Shown piece by piece: positions 25,695-34,045 of a stretch of DNA of 64,000 bases. A program made the position numbers and the translations under genes. This DNA comes from Pectinatus cerevisiiphilus. GTDB lineage: Bacteria > Bacillota > Negativicutes > Selenomonadales > Selenomonadaceae. The stretch's first letter is position 1. Every line of letters starts with the position of its first letter. The notes beneath the pieces were generated by a model. It saw nothing but the letters and a program-made list of their open reading frames with translations, ran no database searches and was not told the DNA's origin. The stretch spans positions 124,001 through 188,000 of the forward strand of contig NZ_SMAA01000003.1 of the NCBI RefSeq assembly GCF_004341685.1, written 5' to 3'.

Positions 25695-27749
25695 ATGGAC
25701 ACTAATCAATATATGGAGATGTTTTTGGAAGAATCAAAAGATCATCTGCAATCACTTAATGAACGTCTCCTGGATCTTGAAAAAGACCCCGCTGATTCTG
25801 ATGCAATAAATGAGATTTTCAGAAGTGCGCATACCTTAAAAGGAATGTCAGCGACAATGGGATTTAATGTTATTGCTGAACTTACCCACGACATGGAAAA
25901 TGTTCTTGATTTAATACGTACTGATAAAATTAAAGCTGATGAAGATATTATTGATGTTTTGTTTAAATGCATCGACGCATTACAACAGATGGTTGATAAT
26001 ATCAATAATGGTGAACCAGAAGATTCTGTTGATGTAAAAGAACTTGTAGACAAGCTGAATTCTATAGCTGCGACTGGTGGAGACAAGGCTCCAGCAAGCT
26101 TTAAGGCTAAAACAACGGCAGAACCTGCAGCAAAGAAAGATGCCAATAGTGAAAATCCCCCGGCAAATATTGAGCTTTCAGATATAGACATAGATTTGAT
26201 AAATAGTGCTAAAAAATCAGGATTAAGAGCCATGCATGTTAAAGTCACTCTGGCTGAAACATGCGTCTTGAAGACAGCACGCTCATATATGGTAATGTCC
26301 GCTTTAGATGAAATCGGCGATGTAATAAAGTCTATTCCTTCTACAGAAGACTTAGAACAGGAAAAATTTGATCTCACATTTGATGTCATTTTGTTGACTG
26401 GTGAAGAAGAACAGAAAGTAGAGTCTGTTCTTATGAACATTTCAGAAATAGCCAGAGTAGACATAGAATTGATAAAAGTACCAGATGCCCCTAAAAAAGA
26501 AGTAACGACTGCAAAGAAAGCAGCAGTGCCGGCAGTAGCCAAAAAGAATGCTCCAGCAGTTAAAAAGCAGGCAATCCAGCATCATGATAATATGAAAAGC
26601 GGACAATCTGTTCGTGTTGGCATAGAAAAACTTGATTCATTAATGAACTTGGTCGGCGAATTAGTCATCAATAAGACAAGGCTTGAACAGATAGGTAATA
26701 CGCATCGCATTGCTGAATTAGTGGAAACAGTGGAACAGATGGATCGGGTAACCGGTGATTTGCAATCGATAGTGATGAAAGTAAGAATGGTTCCTGTTGG
26801 CCAGGTCTTTAATAGATTCCCGCGTGTTGTACGCGATTTGGCAAAGGAACTGAATAAGGAAGTAAACCTTACTATCGAAGGTGAAGATACCGAACTTGAT
26901 AGAACAGTAATTGACGAAATAGGCGATCCGCTCGTCCATCTTATTCGTAACTCAATGGACCATGGAATAGAACATCCAGATGAACGTGAAGCAAAAGGGA
27001 AACCGCCTATCGGACAGGTTGGCTTAATCGCCAGGCATGAAGGTAATAACGTAATCATAATGGTTACCGATGACGGTGCGGGAATTGACGCTGACATCAT
27101 TCGCAGTAAAGCTGTTGAAAAGAGTGTTATAACGCAGGATGATGCCGATAACATGACTGATGCGGAAGCGGTACGGCTTATCTTTTTACCGGGTTTTTCT
27201 ACTTCCGATGTTATAACAGATGTATCCGGACGTGGTGTAGGAATGGATGTTGTACGTACTACTATCGAGGCACTGGGCGGAGTTATTGATGTTGAAACGA
27301 AAAAAAATGAAGGCAGCGTATTTAAAATTAAATTGCCGCTTACTCTTGCCATCATCCAAGCTTTGTTAGTTAATGTTCAAGAAGAAATTTATGCGATTCC
27401 TCTTGCATCAATCGATAGCACGATAAATATAACTTCTGAAGATATAAAAACTATCCAAAATAAGGAAACAATCGTAATCCGCGGTGAAATTATTCCTATT
27501 GTCCGTCTTGACCGTGCGCTTAATGTATCACATATAGAAGATAAAAAAGATGAAGAAATATATGTGGTTATTGTCCATGTTGGTGATAAAAAGTGTGGCA
27601 TTATGGTAGATAAACTTATCGGCCAGCAGGAAATAGTTATTAAAACTTTAGGAAAACTTTTATCAGGTGTCAAAGTTATTTCTGGGGCAACGGTTTTGGG
27701 TAACGGACAGATCGCATTGATTTTGGACGTCGCTATTTTAATGCAATAA
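25695..27749 (+). CDS. cheA: Chemotaxis histidine kinase CheA
   Basis: CheA is the receptor-coupled kinase for CheY and CheB. Domains in order: HPt with phosphorylated His46 in FRSAHTLKGMSATMGF; linkers and a CheY/CheB-binding P2-like region (about 170-260); the dimerisation helices (IEKLDSLMNLVGELVINKTRL); the HATPase domain with LIRNSMDHGIE, DDGAGID and GRGVGMDVV; and a CheW-like C-terminal domain (about 560-684). All kinase boxes are intact. Length is 684 residues. The ATG at 25695 follows TTGGGGGA. Confidence 0.96.
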   Translation: MDTNQYMEMFLEESKDHLQSLNERLLDLEKDPADSDAINEIFRSAHTLKGMSATMGFNVIAELTHDMENVLDLIRTDKIKADEDIIDVLFKCIDALQQMVDNINNGEPEDSVDVKELVDKLNSIAATGGDKAPASFKAKTTAEPAAKKDANSENPPANIELSDIDIDLINSAKKSGLRAMHVKVTLAETCVLKTARSYMVMSALDEIGDVIKSIPSTEDLEQEKFDLTFDVILLTGEEEQKVESVLMNISEIARVDIELIKVPDAPKKEVTTAKKAAVPAVAKKNAPAVKKQAIQHHDNMKSGQSVRVGIEKLDSLMNLVGELVINKTRLEQIGNTHRIAELVETVEQMDRVTGDLQSIVMKVRMVPVGQVFNRFPRVVRDLAKELNKEVNLTIEGEDTELDRTVIDEIGDPLVHLIRNSMDHGIEHPDEREAKGKPPIGQVGLIARHEGNNVIIMVTDDGAGIDADIIRSKAVEKSVITQDDADNMTDAEAVRLIFLPGFSTSDVITDVSGRGVGMDVVRTTIEALGGVIDVETKKNEGSVFKIKLPLTLAIIQALLVNVQEEIYAIPLASIDSTINITSEDIKTIQNKETIVIRGEIIPIVRLDRALNVSHIEDKKDEEIYVVIVHVGDKKCGIMVDKLIGQQEIVIKTLGKLLSGVKVISGATVLGNGQIALILDVAILMQ

Positions 27750-27768
27750 ATTTAGGAGGAATATTATC

Positions 27769-28245
27769 ATGGAGCAGCATGAAGTTTCATCAAACGAAGT
27801 GCAGATAGTTGCATTTAAATTAAAACGTGAAGAATACGGTATGAGCATTTTAAATGTTGAAGAAATAAAACGCTTGACTGATATTACGCGTGTGCCCTTT
27901 ACACCAGATTTTATAAAAGGCGTTATGAATTTGCGTGGAAGTGTATTACCGGTAATAGATTTAAAAAAACGTATAGGCTTGCCAGATGCTGAATATACAG
28001 ATGCAACGCGTATCATTGTCGTAAAGCTTGAAGAAATTACGGTAGGGATGATAGTTGATGCAGTCACTGAGGTTTTAACTATTGATACTGACCATATAAC
28101 TAATTCCAAGCAAATTGCATCTACGGAAAGCGATATGCATTCAGAATCAAATAAGTTTATAAATGGAATAGGAAATTTAAATAACCGATTGGTTATTTTG
28201 CTGAATTTGTCCGAAATACTAGGCTTGAACGGTGAAACTAAATGA
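27769..28245 (+). CDS. cheW: Chemotaxis coupling protein CheW
   Basis: CheW links receptors to CheA. The 158-residue single-domain protein shows the family blocks QIVAFKLKREEYGMSILNVEEI, FIKGVMNLRGSVLPVIDLKKR and IVVKLEEITVGMIVDAV. The ATG lies 9 nt after TAGGAGG. It is 19 nt after cheA and 9 nt before cheC. Confidence 0.96.
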   Translation: MEQHEVSSNEVQIVAFKLKREEYGMSILNVEEIKRLTDITRVPFTPDFIKGVMNLRGSVLPVIDLKKRIGLPDAEYTDATRIIVVKLEEITVGMIVDAVTEVLTIDTDHITNSKQIASTESDMHSESNKFINGIGNLNNRLVILLNLSEILGLNGETK

Positions 28246-28254
28246 GGTGAGTAT

Positions 28255-28875
28255 GTGTCGGACGATATATTAAATCTGTCAGCTATGCAATTGGACGCAA
28301 TAAAAGAGATAGGCAATGTGGGAGCTGGTAATTCGGCTACAGCTTTATCGCAGCTTATTAATAAAAAAATAGATATGGATGTTCCTAACGTGTCAATAGT
28401 GCCATTAGCTGATGTCCCTAATCTGGTGGGAGGGCCTGACACTATGGTCGCCAGCATTTTCTTGCGTGTATACGGAAAAGCTCCTGGCAGTGTTTTATTT
28501 TTGATGCCGCGGGAAAGTGCTTTTTATTTAGTGGAACATCTGTTAGGAGAACAAAAAAGCGCTACCGATGGCGAATTGACAGAAATGGATCAATCAGCAT
28601 TGATGGAGATCGGTAATATACTTGCAGGTGCCTATTTAAATGCATTGTCTTATTATACGAAATTAACTTTACTGCCGTCTATTCCAGCAATGGCTATCGA
28701 TATGGCAGGAGCTATTTTAAATGTTGTTATTGTCCAATTAGGGCAGATGGGTGACCATGCCTTAGTAATAGAAACTCAATTTTTGTCGGAGGACGAAGGT
28801 ATAAGCGGGCACTTCTTTTTAGTTCCAGATGTAGGTTCGCTCCAAACAATTTTGAATGCGGTAGGAGTGAAATAA
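28255..28875 (+). CDS. cheC: CheY-P phosphatase CheC
   Basis: CheC dephosphorylates CheY-P and works with CheD in adaptation. The 206-residue product has two phosphatase helices, LDAIKEIGNVGAGNSATAL and MDQSALMEIGNILAGAYLNAL, each with the conserved Glu and Asn. The start is GTG 28255 behind TGAGGTGAG. It lies just upstream of cheD, its partner. Confidence 0.95.
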   Translation: MSDDILNLSAMQLDAIKEIGNVGAGNSATALSQLINKKIDMDVPNVSIVPLADVPNLVGGPDTMVASIFLRVYGKAPGSVLFLMPRESAFYLVEHLLGEQKSATDGELTEMDQSALMEIGNILAGAYLNALSYYTKLTLLPSIPAMAIDMAGAILNVVIVQLGQMGDHALVIETQFLSEDEGISGHFFLVPDVGSLQTILNAVGVK

Positions 28876-28876
28876 C

Positions 28877-29362
28877 ATGGCTGAACTATTAAGGGTCGGA
28901 ATAGCTGACTATAAGGTAGGCCGGTCACCAAATATGATTATCAGTTATGGTTTAGGGTCATGTGTAGGAATTACATTGTATGATTCAAAAATTAAGGTTG
29001 GCGGGCTGGTTCATATTATGCTGCCTGATAGTACACAGGCACGTGCCAATGAGAACCCGGCTAAATTTGCAGATACAGGAATACCATTGTTGTTGAAAGA
29101 GATTATCGCATTGGGGGCTGAAAAATCCAGAGTGGAAGCTAAATTGGCTGGTGGATCCCAAATGTTTCAATTTGCGGGAGCATCAGACATAATGGCCATA
29201 GGCAAAAGGAATGCGGAGCTGGCTAAAAAGACATTACAGCAATGTGGGATAAGGATTATCAGCGAAGATTTGGGCGGTACTTATGGACGCACAGTAGAAA
29301 TGGATCTCAATACTGGTTTATATAAAATTAAAACCATTAATAAAGGCGAAAAAACTATTTAA
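28877..29362 (+). CDS. cheD: Chemoreceptor glutamine deamidase CheD
   Basis: CheD deamidates receptor glutamines and activates CheC. The 161-residue product has the catalytic Cys29 in GLGSCVGITLYD and His46 in GGLVHIMLP, plus AKLAGGSQMF and the GGTYGRTV C-terminal block. Start ATG 28877 overlaps no gene but lies one base after the cheC stop. Because CheD also modifies receptors, it may matter more here given the damaged cheB. Confidence 0.95.
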   Translation: MAELLRVGIADYKVGRSPNMIISYGLGSCVGITLYDSKIKVGGLVHIMLPDSTQARANENPAKFADTGIPLLLKEIIALGAEKSRVEAKLAGGSQMFQFAGASDIMAIGKRNAELAKKTLQQCGIRIISEDLGGTYGRTVEMDLNTGLYKIKTINKGEKTI

Positions 29363-29373
29363 CAGGTGATTGC

Positions 29374-29712
29374 ATGATGGATATGATGGACGTCAAGATA
29401 ATAACAATGCGGACTTTAAAAAAAAGGTGGCTGCAGATGTTTATTCTATCCATTTCTTTAGGATGCATATCGGCATTGAGCGTCATGGCGGCTGGTACGA
29501 TAAAGGATTTATCGGATTTGTTAATTTTTAAAAGAATGTGTTTTATGTTTATAGTTATAACCTTGTTAGGTTTTTTAATATTATTCGTTGCTTTCTTACT
29601 TTTAAGGATATGGGAAAGAAAGAAAAAAAATATTTCGCATGTGGATATTACTGCTGGTAAAGAATCTACAGTGCAGAATAATAATGCAGGAAAAGCAGAT
29701 AATATTAAATGA
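29374..29712 (+). CDS. Small membrane protein between cheD and fliA, function unknown
   Basis: I do not recognise this 112-residue protein. It has two hydrophobic segments (about residues 22-40, LQMFILSISLGCISALSVM, and 55-78, MCFMFIVITLLGFLILFVAF) followed by a basic stretch (RIWERKKKN) and a polar tail, so a two-pass membrane protein with cytoplasmic ends is likely. Several ATGs occur near the start (29374, 29377, 29386); TAACAGGTG precedes 29374. Co-transcription with cheD and fliA suggests a motility role, but nothing in the sequence defines it. Confidence 0.65.
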   Translation: MMDMMDVKIITMRTLKKRWLQMFILSISLGCISALSVMAAGTIKDLSDLLIFKRMCFMFIVITLLGFLILFVAFLLLRIWERKKKNISHVDITAGKESTVQNNNAGKADNIK

Positions 29713-29800
29713 AGGAGCATTATAACGATGACATATACTATTTGCTATTGATTATTAATAGTAGTTATTATTATAACTAATAATTAAGGGGGCTCGAAAA

Positions 29801-30568
29801 TTGCAAATAGCTAAATCCTTTTCTGCCATCGACATTGCCGATTTATGGAAAAAGTATAAAAAAAATAATGATTTGGTTGCTAGAAATAGTTTAATTGAAA
29901 ATTATTTGTCTTTGGTGAATGTCGTAGTCGGGCATATAGCCTATAATTTACCAGCACATATTGAACGCGATGACTTGATAAGCAGCGGTTTTTTTGGACT
30001 GATGGATGCTATCGCAAGGTTTGATATAAGTTTAGGTGTAAAGTTTGAGACTTATGCCAAAAATCGTATTCGTGGTACGGTTCTTGATTATTTACGTTCT
30101 AAAGATTGGCTGTCAGTATCTTTACGGAAAAAAATTAAAACATATGAATCCGCTTACACTAAATTGGAAGTACAGCTTCAACGTACGCCGACAAAAGAAG
30201 AATTAGCAGAGTTCTTATCAATGAGCTTAAAGGAATTGTATAATCTGGAAGCCAATATGAGTACAGCTTCCATGACATCCCTTGAGGATTATATAAGTGT
30301 AGAATATGTATCTGACCAGGGAAATGATTCCATAGATAAGAAGCTTAATCGTGATTTTGTTAAGCAAAAGTTAAAAGAGGCTATCGAAAAGCTGCCACCC
30401 AAGGAACAATTGATTATATCACTATATTATTCGGAAGAATTAACCTTAAAAGAAATTGGGCTGACGTTAAATTTGTCGGAAGCGCGTATAAGTCAATTAC
30501 ATAAAAGAGCTGTGCTCAGGCTTAGAGGATATTTAGCACGGTCTAAGTCTGATTTTTTAAATAACTAA
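29801..30568 (+). CDS. fliA: RNA polymerase sigma-28 factor FliA/SigD
   Basis: This sigma-70 family factor directs late flagellar and chemotaxis genes. The 255-residue product has region 2 (LIENYLSLVNVVVGHIAYNL, DLISSGFFGLMDAIARFD, YAKNRIRGTVLDYLRS), region 3 and a C-terminal region 4 helix-turn-helix (EELTLKEIGLTLNLSEARIS). The start is TTG 29801 behind AAGGGGG. The upstream 88 nt are very AT-rich with a TAGTTA/TAACTA inverted pair. The C-terminus of the operon is its usual place in Firmicutes. Confidence 0.95.
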   Translation: MQIAKSFSAIDIADLWKKYKKNNDLVARNSLIENYLSLVNVVVGHIAYNLPAHIERDDLISSGFFGLMDAIARFDISLGVKFETYAKNRIRGTVLDYLRSKDWLSVSLRKKIKTYESAYTKLEVQLQRTPTKEELAEFLSMSLKELYNLEANMSTASMTSLEDYISVEYVSDQGNDSIDKKLNRDFVKQKLKEAIEKLPPKEQLIISLYYSEELTLKEIGLTLNLSEARISQLHKRAVLRLRGYLARSKSDFLNN

Positions 30569-30577
30569 CATATATAT

Positions 30578-30606
30578 TTGTTAATATTATGTTAATGTGT
30601 TATATT
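30578..30606 (+). promoter_or_regulatory. Candidate sigma-A promoter upstream of fapA
   Basis: TTGTTA (30578-30583) and TATATT (30601-30606) are separated by exactly 17 nt, about 80 nt before the fapA start. It would give the last three genes of the operon their own transcription independent of the main fla promoter. It does not resemble a sigma-28 promoter. Sequence inspection only. Confidence 0.5.
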
Positions 30607-30683
30607 GGTAATTGCATAGTGCGGCATTATTATTGCAAAATATCAATAAAATTCCAAGCGTTTAAAAGTTAGGAGGATTTAAC

Positions 30684-32294
30684 ATGTCAGACACCGTATT
30701 TGGCAGTAAAAAAGAAGGATACTTGCTTGAAATTTTATCTGAGGGTGTTTTTCTGACAGTATATGCACCGAAGGGAGAAGACCCTTTTTTTAAAGATGTT
30801 ACATTGCTGTGCGCGCTTTTAAAAAAACATGATATAAAAAATTATAAGATGGCAGAACTGTTAAAAATAATACAAGCCCATTCCGGAACGCGCAGCCAGA
30901 TTACTGATACGGCAGGGACTGAGAGTGAAGAGATACAGGTACCTGTGCCGGTAATAAATGTAAGTAAAGATAAAATGGAAGCGGAAGTAAGTTTTCCTGG
31001 TAATAAAGATGAGTTTAAATATGACAAAGCTTATATTATGAAACTTTTGCAAGATAAAGGTGTTACCTATGGTATAGATGAGAAACTTATTGATGATTTT
31101 TTACAGGAACCGTTGTGTAGTAAAATCGTTGCAAAAGGTAAACCAGCAGTCAATGGCAAGAATGCTTATATAAAGAAGCATATTGACTTTTCCCAAAAAG
31201 GCCGTCCTAGCAATGGAAACTATGATCGAGTAGATTATAAAAATATGAATTTATGTTTCCTTGTCTCAAAAGGTGACATATTGGCAGAGAGAGTTCCGCA
31301 GACAAAGGGTGAATGCGGGATGAATATAATGGGACAGGAAATAGCCTGTCGCGCTGGTAAACCTATTCCTTTGGTCAAAGGGAAAAACACTGAGATATTG
31401 GATAGCAATATACTTATTGCTGCTATTGATGGACAAGTTATCGAGGAAGGCAACCGTATGGTTGTTGATCCGAAGCTTGAAATAAACAGCGATGTGGATG
31501 TTTCTACTGGCAATATAAAATTTAATGGCAGCGTTTTCATAAAAGGGAATGTCCAAGATGGTTTTACGGTCAAAGCGGATGGTGATGTTAATGTAGGCGG
31601 AACTGTCAGCGGGGGAACTATCGAGGCAAAAAATGTCTATATCGAGGGCGGGGTACTTGGTATGCGCCGCGGTAAAATACATGCGAAAGAGGATGTGCGA
31701 ACCAATTTTATTGAGAATGCAGATATAACGGCTGAGCGTAATGTTTATATAGCTGATGTGGCATTGCATTCTAAGATAAATGCTGGCGAGAAAATAATCA
31801 TAAAAGAACGAAGAGGGCAAATAGTAGGTGGAAATGCTATCGCAGGCCTGTTGGTCGATGCGAAGGTCTTGGGGAATTTTATGAATGTGGTAACAAAAAT
31901 TGAAGTAGGGATTAATCCTATTATCAATAAAGAGTATAAAAAGGTTTCCACTGATATAGAAAATGATAAAAAACAATTAAAGAATATTGAAAATGCTTTG
32001 AATATACTCAGCTCAGAAAAAAAGCTATCTGTATCGCAGAAGGAGAAGTTTGCTAAATTAAAAAGAATGCAGTTTCCATTGATAGGAAGACTGGAAAGAG
32101 CAGAAACTGAATTTAAAAAACTCTCAGGACAGCTGAAAAGCATGGCAAATGCTAAGATAAAAGTAGATGATAGGGCTTATCCAGGAGTAAAAATTGTCAT
32201 TGCTAATTTTCTTTATACTGTTCAGACTGAGGCTAAACATTGTTCTTTTTCAGCAGATTCCAAGACGGAATGTGTAAAGTTGAATCCTTATTGA
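30684..32294 (+). CDS. FapA family protein (DUF342, polymer-forming)
   Basis: The 536-residue product belongs to the FapA/DUF342 family: an N-terminal region, a central domain (LCFLVSKGDILAERVPQ), then a long run of beta-helix-like repeats rich in Gly, Val and Asp (VDVSTGNIKFNGSVFIKGN, DGDVNVGGTVSGGTIEAKNV), and a C-terminal coiled coil (about residues 415-490). In flagellated Firmicutes this gene commonly follows sigD. The exact function is unclear; involvement in cell-surface or flagellar assembly is inferred. ATG 30684 follows AGGAGG. Confidence 0.85.
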   Translation: MSDTVFGSKKEGYLLEILSEGVFLTVYAPKGEDPFFKDVTLLCALLKKHDIKNYKMAELLKIIQAHSGTRSQITDTAGTESEEIQVPVPVINVSKDKMEAEVSFPGNKDEFKYDKAYIMKLLQDKGVTYGIDEKLIDDFLQEPLCSKIVAKGKPAVNGKNAYIKKHIDFSQKGRPSNGNYDRVDYKNMNLCFLVSKGDILAERVPQTKGECGMNIMGQEIACRAGKPIPLVKGKNTEILDSNILIAAIDGQVIEEGNRMVVDPKLEINSDVDVSTGNIKFNGSVFIKGNVQDGFTVKADGDVNVGGTVSGGTIEAKNVYIEGGVLGMRRGKIHAKEDVRTNFIENADITAERNVYIADVALHSKINAGEKIIIKERRGQIVGGNAIAGLLVDAKVLGNFMNVVTKIEVGINPIINKEYKKVSTDIENDKKQLKNIENALNILSSEKKLSVSQKEKFAKLKRMQFPLIGRLERAETEFKKLSGQLKSMANAKIKVDDRAYPGVKIVIANFLYTVQTEAKHCSFSADSKTECVKLNPY

Positions 32295-32320
32295 TGATTG
32301 TATAAGCGGAGGAGAAGAAT

Positions 32321-32647
32321 ATGTCTGTTAATCCTATAGGAAATCTACAGGCAATGCTGCCCAATAGTTCAGAAGTTGGTAATATACAAAACAAAATGAA
32401 CCACCAGGTTGTAACTGCACAAAACTTCGGCAATGAAAAACTTCAGCAGGAGTCCGAAAAGAAACAGCTACAGGTTTATGCAAGAGAAAATGTTGAAGAT
32501 GGAAAAATCAAAGATGAGCAAAAAGGTAGCAGCGGTAACGGTGGTAATTCATCTAAGAAGCATAGAGAAGGTCAGCCTGATGAAAATAAAAAGGAACAAG
32601 TGTTGACTGATGCTGTCCGCGGACATAATATAGATATTAAATTGTGA
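32321..32647 (+). CDS. Small hydrophilic protein at the end of the fla/che operon, function unknown
   Basis: A 108-residue, very polar protein with no membrane segment, no Cys, and a Gly/Ser/Lys-rich, probably disordered middle (about residues 55-95). The ATG at 32321 follows a strong GGAGGAGAAG, so it is very likely translated. It sits between fapA and the DUF6115 gene. I cannot assign a family; a secreted or chaperone-type flagellar protein would fit its composition but this is a guess. Confidence 0.6.
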   Translation: MSVNPIGNLQAMLPNSSEVGNIQNKMNHQVVTAQNFGNEKLQQESEKKQLQVYARENVEDGKIKDEQKGSSGNGGNSSKKHREGQPDENKKEQVLTDAVRGHNIDIKL

Positions 32648-32666
32648 GTATTCTCAGGAGAATATA

Positions 32667-33254
32667 ATGTTTACGGAAATATTGGGTGTAATCATAATTG
32701 TAGGTGTCTTGTTAATCCTATTGTTAAGGCATAATATTAATAATAAAAATTTGAATGATGCTGGTGCTGAAAATGTCAGTGTGGCGGCACAGCAGTTAAA
32801 AAAAGAATTAGAAAATACTGGAGATAGGATTTCCAGGCAAATAAACGAACAAATGGATCACTTAGAGACCATGATCAATATTGCCGATAAAAAGATGGAA
32901 GAACTAAGACATTATTACGCGGTTTTAGCAGAAGAAGAAAATAAAACTTCTTTGCAAATAAAAAATTCCCCAAAGACAACGGAACGGGGAAATTTTGATT
33001 CTTTACTACAATCCGCGGAAAATAACTATAGAGAAATTGGCAATGGTACAACTGCCGATGGGTATGTTTATACTGGGGAAAAGATAAGACAAGGGAATGA
33101 TATTGCTAAACAGGCATTGCCGGCGAAGGTAAAGCAGGTCTTTGCTATGCTGGATGAAGGCGCGTCTTCGGCTGAAATCAGCCGTAAATTATCGATTGGA
33201 CGCGGCGGCGTAGAAATGATTGCGCAGATGTATGAAAAAATAAGTAAAAAATAG
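32667..33254 (+). CDS. DUF6115 (SwrB/YlxL-like) membrane-anchored protein
   Basis: The 195-residue product has an N-terminal membrane anchor (residues 4-22, EILGVIIIVGVLLILLLR), a coiled-coil segment (about 45-95), a variable linker and a C-terminal helix-turn-helix-like block (VFAMLDEGASSAEISRKLSI, GRGGVEMIAQMYE). This layout and its position after sigD match the SwrB/YlxL place in Bacillus, where SwrB promotes basal-body maturation. The same role here is inference. It is the last gene of the motility operon. Confidence 0.75.
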   Translation: MFTEILGVIIIVGVLLILLLRHNINNKNLNDAGAENVSVAAQQLKKELENTGDRISRQINEQMDHLETMINIADKKMEELRHYYAVLAEEENKTSLQIKNSPKTTERGNFDSLLQSAENNYREIGNGTTADGYVYTGEKIRQGNDIAKQALPAKVKQVFAMLDEGASSAEISRKLSIGRGGVEMIAQMYEKISKK

Positions 33255-33310
33255 ATTGTTTCAGGTTGGTACAGAGCAATGTATCAGCCTTTTATTTTGG
33301 GAGGAATATT

Positions 33311-34045
33311 TTGGAACGTTTACAGAAATTTATTGCAGAATGTGGCATTGCCTCACGGCGTGCTGCGGAAAAGTTGATTACTGAAGGCCAGATAAGCGTT
33401 AATGGAGACATTGTAACGCAACAGGGAGTGACAGTTGATCCGGCAAAGGATATTGTCAGATTTAATGGGAAGGTTATAAAGAAGGACGAAGAAAAAGTAT
33501 ATATCATTTTGTATAAGCCAAAAGGTTTTATTTCAAGTGTAAAAGATGAACGTGGCAGAAAAACAGTTATGGAACTTGTATCAGATATACCAGAACGGAT
33601 ATTTCCGGTGGGACGCCTTGACTATAATACGGAAGGGTTATTACTTTTAACAAATGATGGCAGTTTGATGCAAAAATTACTTCATCCTAAGTTTAAAGTA
33701 GAAAAAGTATATGTAGCAACTATTGCGGGCAGGTTAAATAGTGAGGGCCTTGGTCGCTTACGGCATGGTGTAATGTTGGAGGACGGGAGAACGGCGCCCG
33801 CAAAGGTGGATATTATTAGTTATGACGATACCGCAGACCGCAGTAAAGTGCAGCTGAGTATCCATGAAGGACGTAATAGGCAGGTACGGCGCATGATGAT
33901 GGCCGTGGGGCATGATGTCTTAGCACTCAAGCGAAAACGTTTTGCCGGACTAGATCTGCAAGGTTTAAAAAGAGGTATGTACCGTCATTTGACAGAGGAG
34001 GAGTTAGTTCAGCTGACCACGACAATCGCTGAAGAACATTTATGA
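33311..34045 (+). CDS. rluB: 23S rRNA pseudouridine synthase RluB-type
   Basis: The 244-residue protein has an N-terminal S4 RNA-binding domain (RLQKFIAECGIASRRAAEKLI) and a RsuA/RluB-type catalytic domain with Asp104 in VGRLDYNTEGLLLLTND. The start is TTG 33311 behind GGGAGGAAT; a longer frame to 33266 adds no family sequence. The stop overlaps the next gene by 4 nt. RluB acts on 23S rRNA in other bacteria; the exact uridine here is not certain. Confidence 0.9.
   Translation: MERLQKFIAECGIASRRAAEKLITEGQISVNGDIVTQQGVTVDPAKDIVRFNGKVIKKDEEKVYIILYKPKGFISSVKDERGRKTVMELVSDIPERIFPVGRLDYNTEGLLLLTNDGSLMQKLLHPKFKVEKVYVATIAGRLNSEGLGRLRHGVMLEDGRTAPAKVDIISYDDTADRSKVQLSIHEGRNRQVRRMMMAVGHDVLALKRKRFAGLDLQGLKRGMYRHLTEEELVQLTTTIAEEHL

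Noticed and set aside
25742-26542. A 266-codon open frame opposite cheA (and a similar one at 26582-27355)
   Set aside because: Both are antisense to intact cheA domains and show Ser/Thr-rich shadow composition without family motifs.
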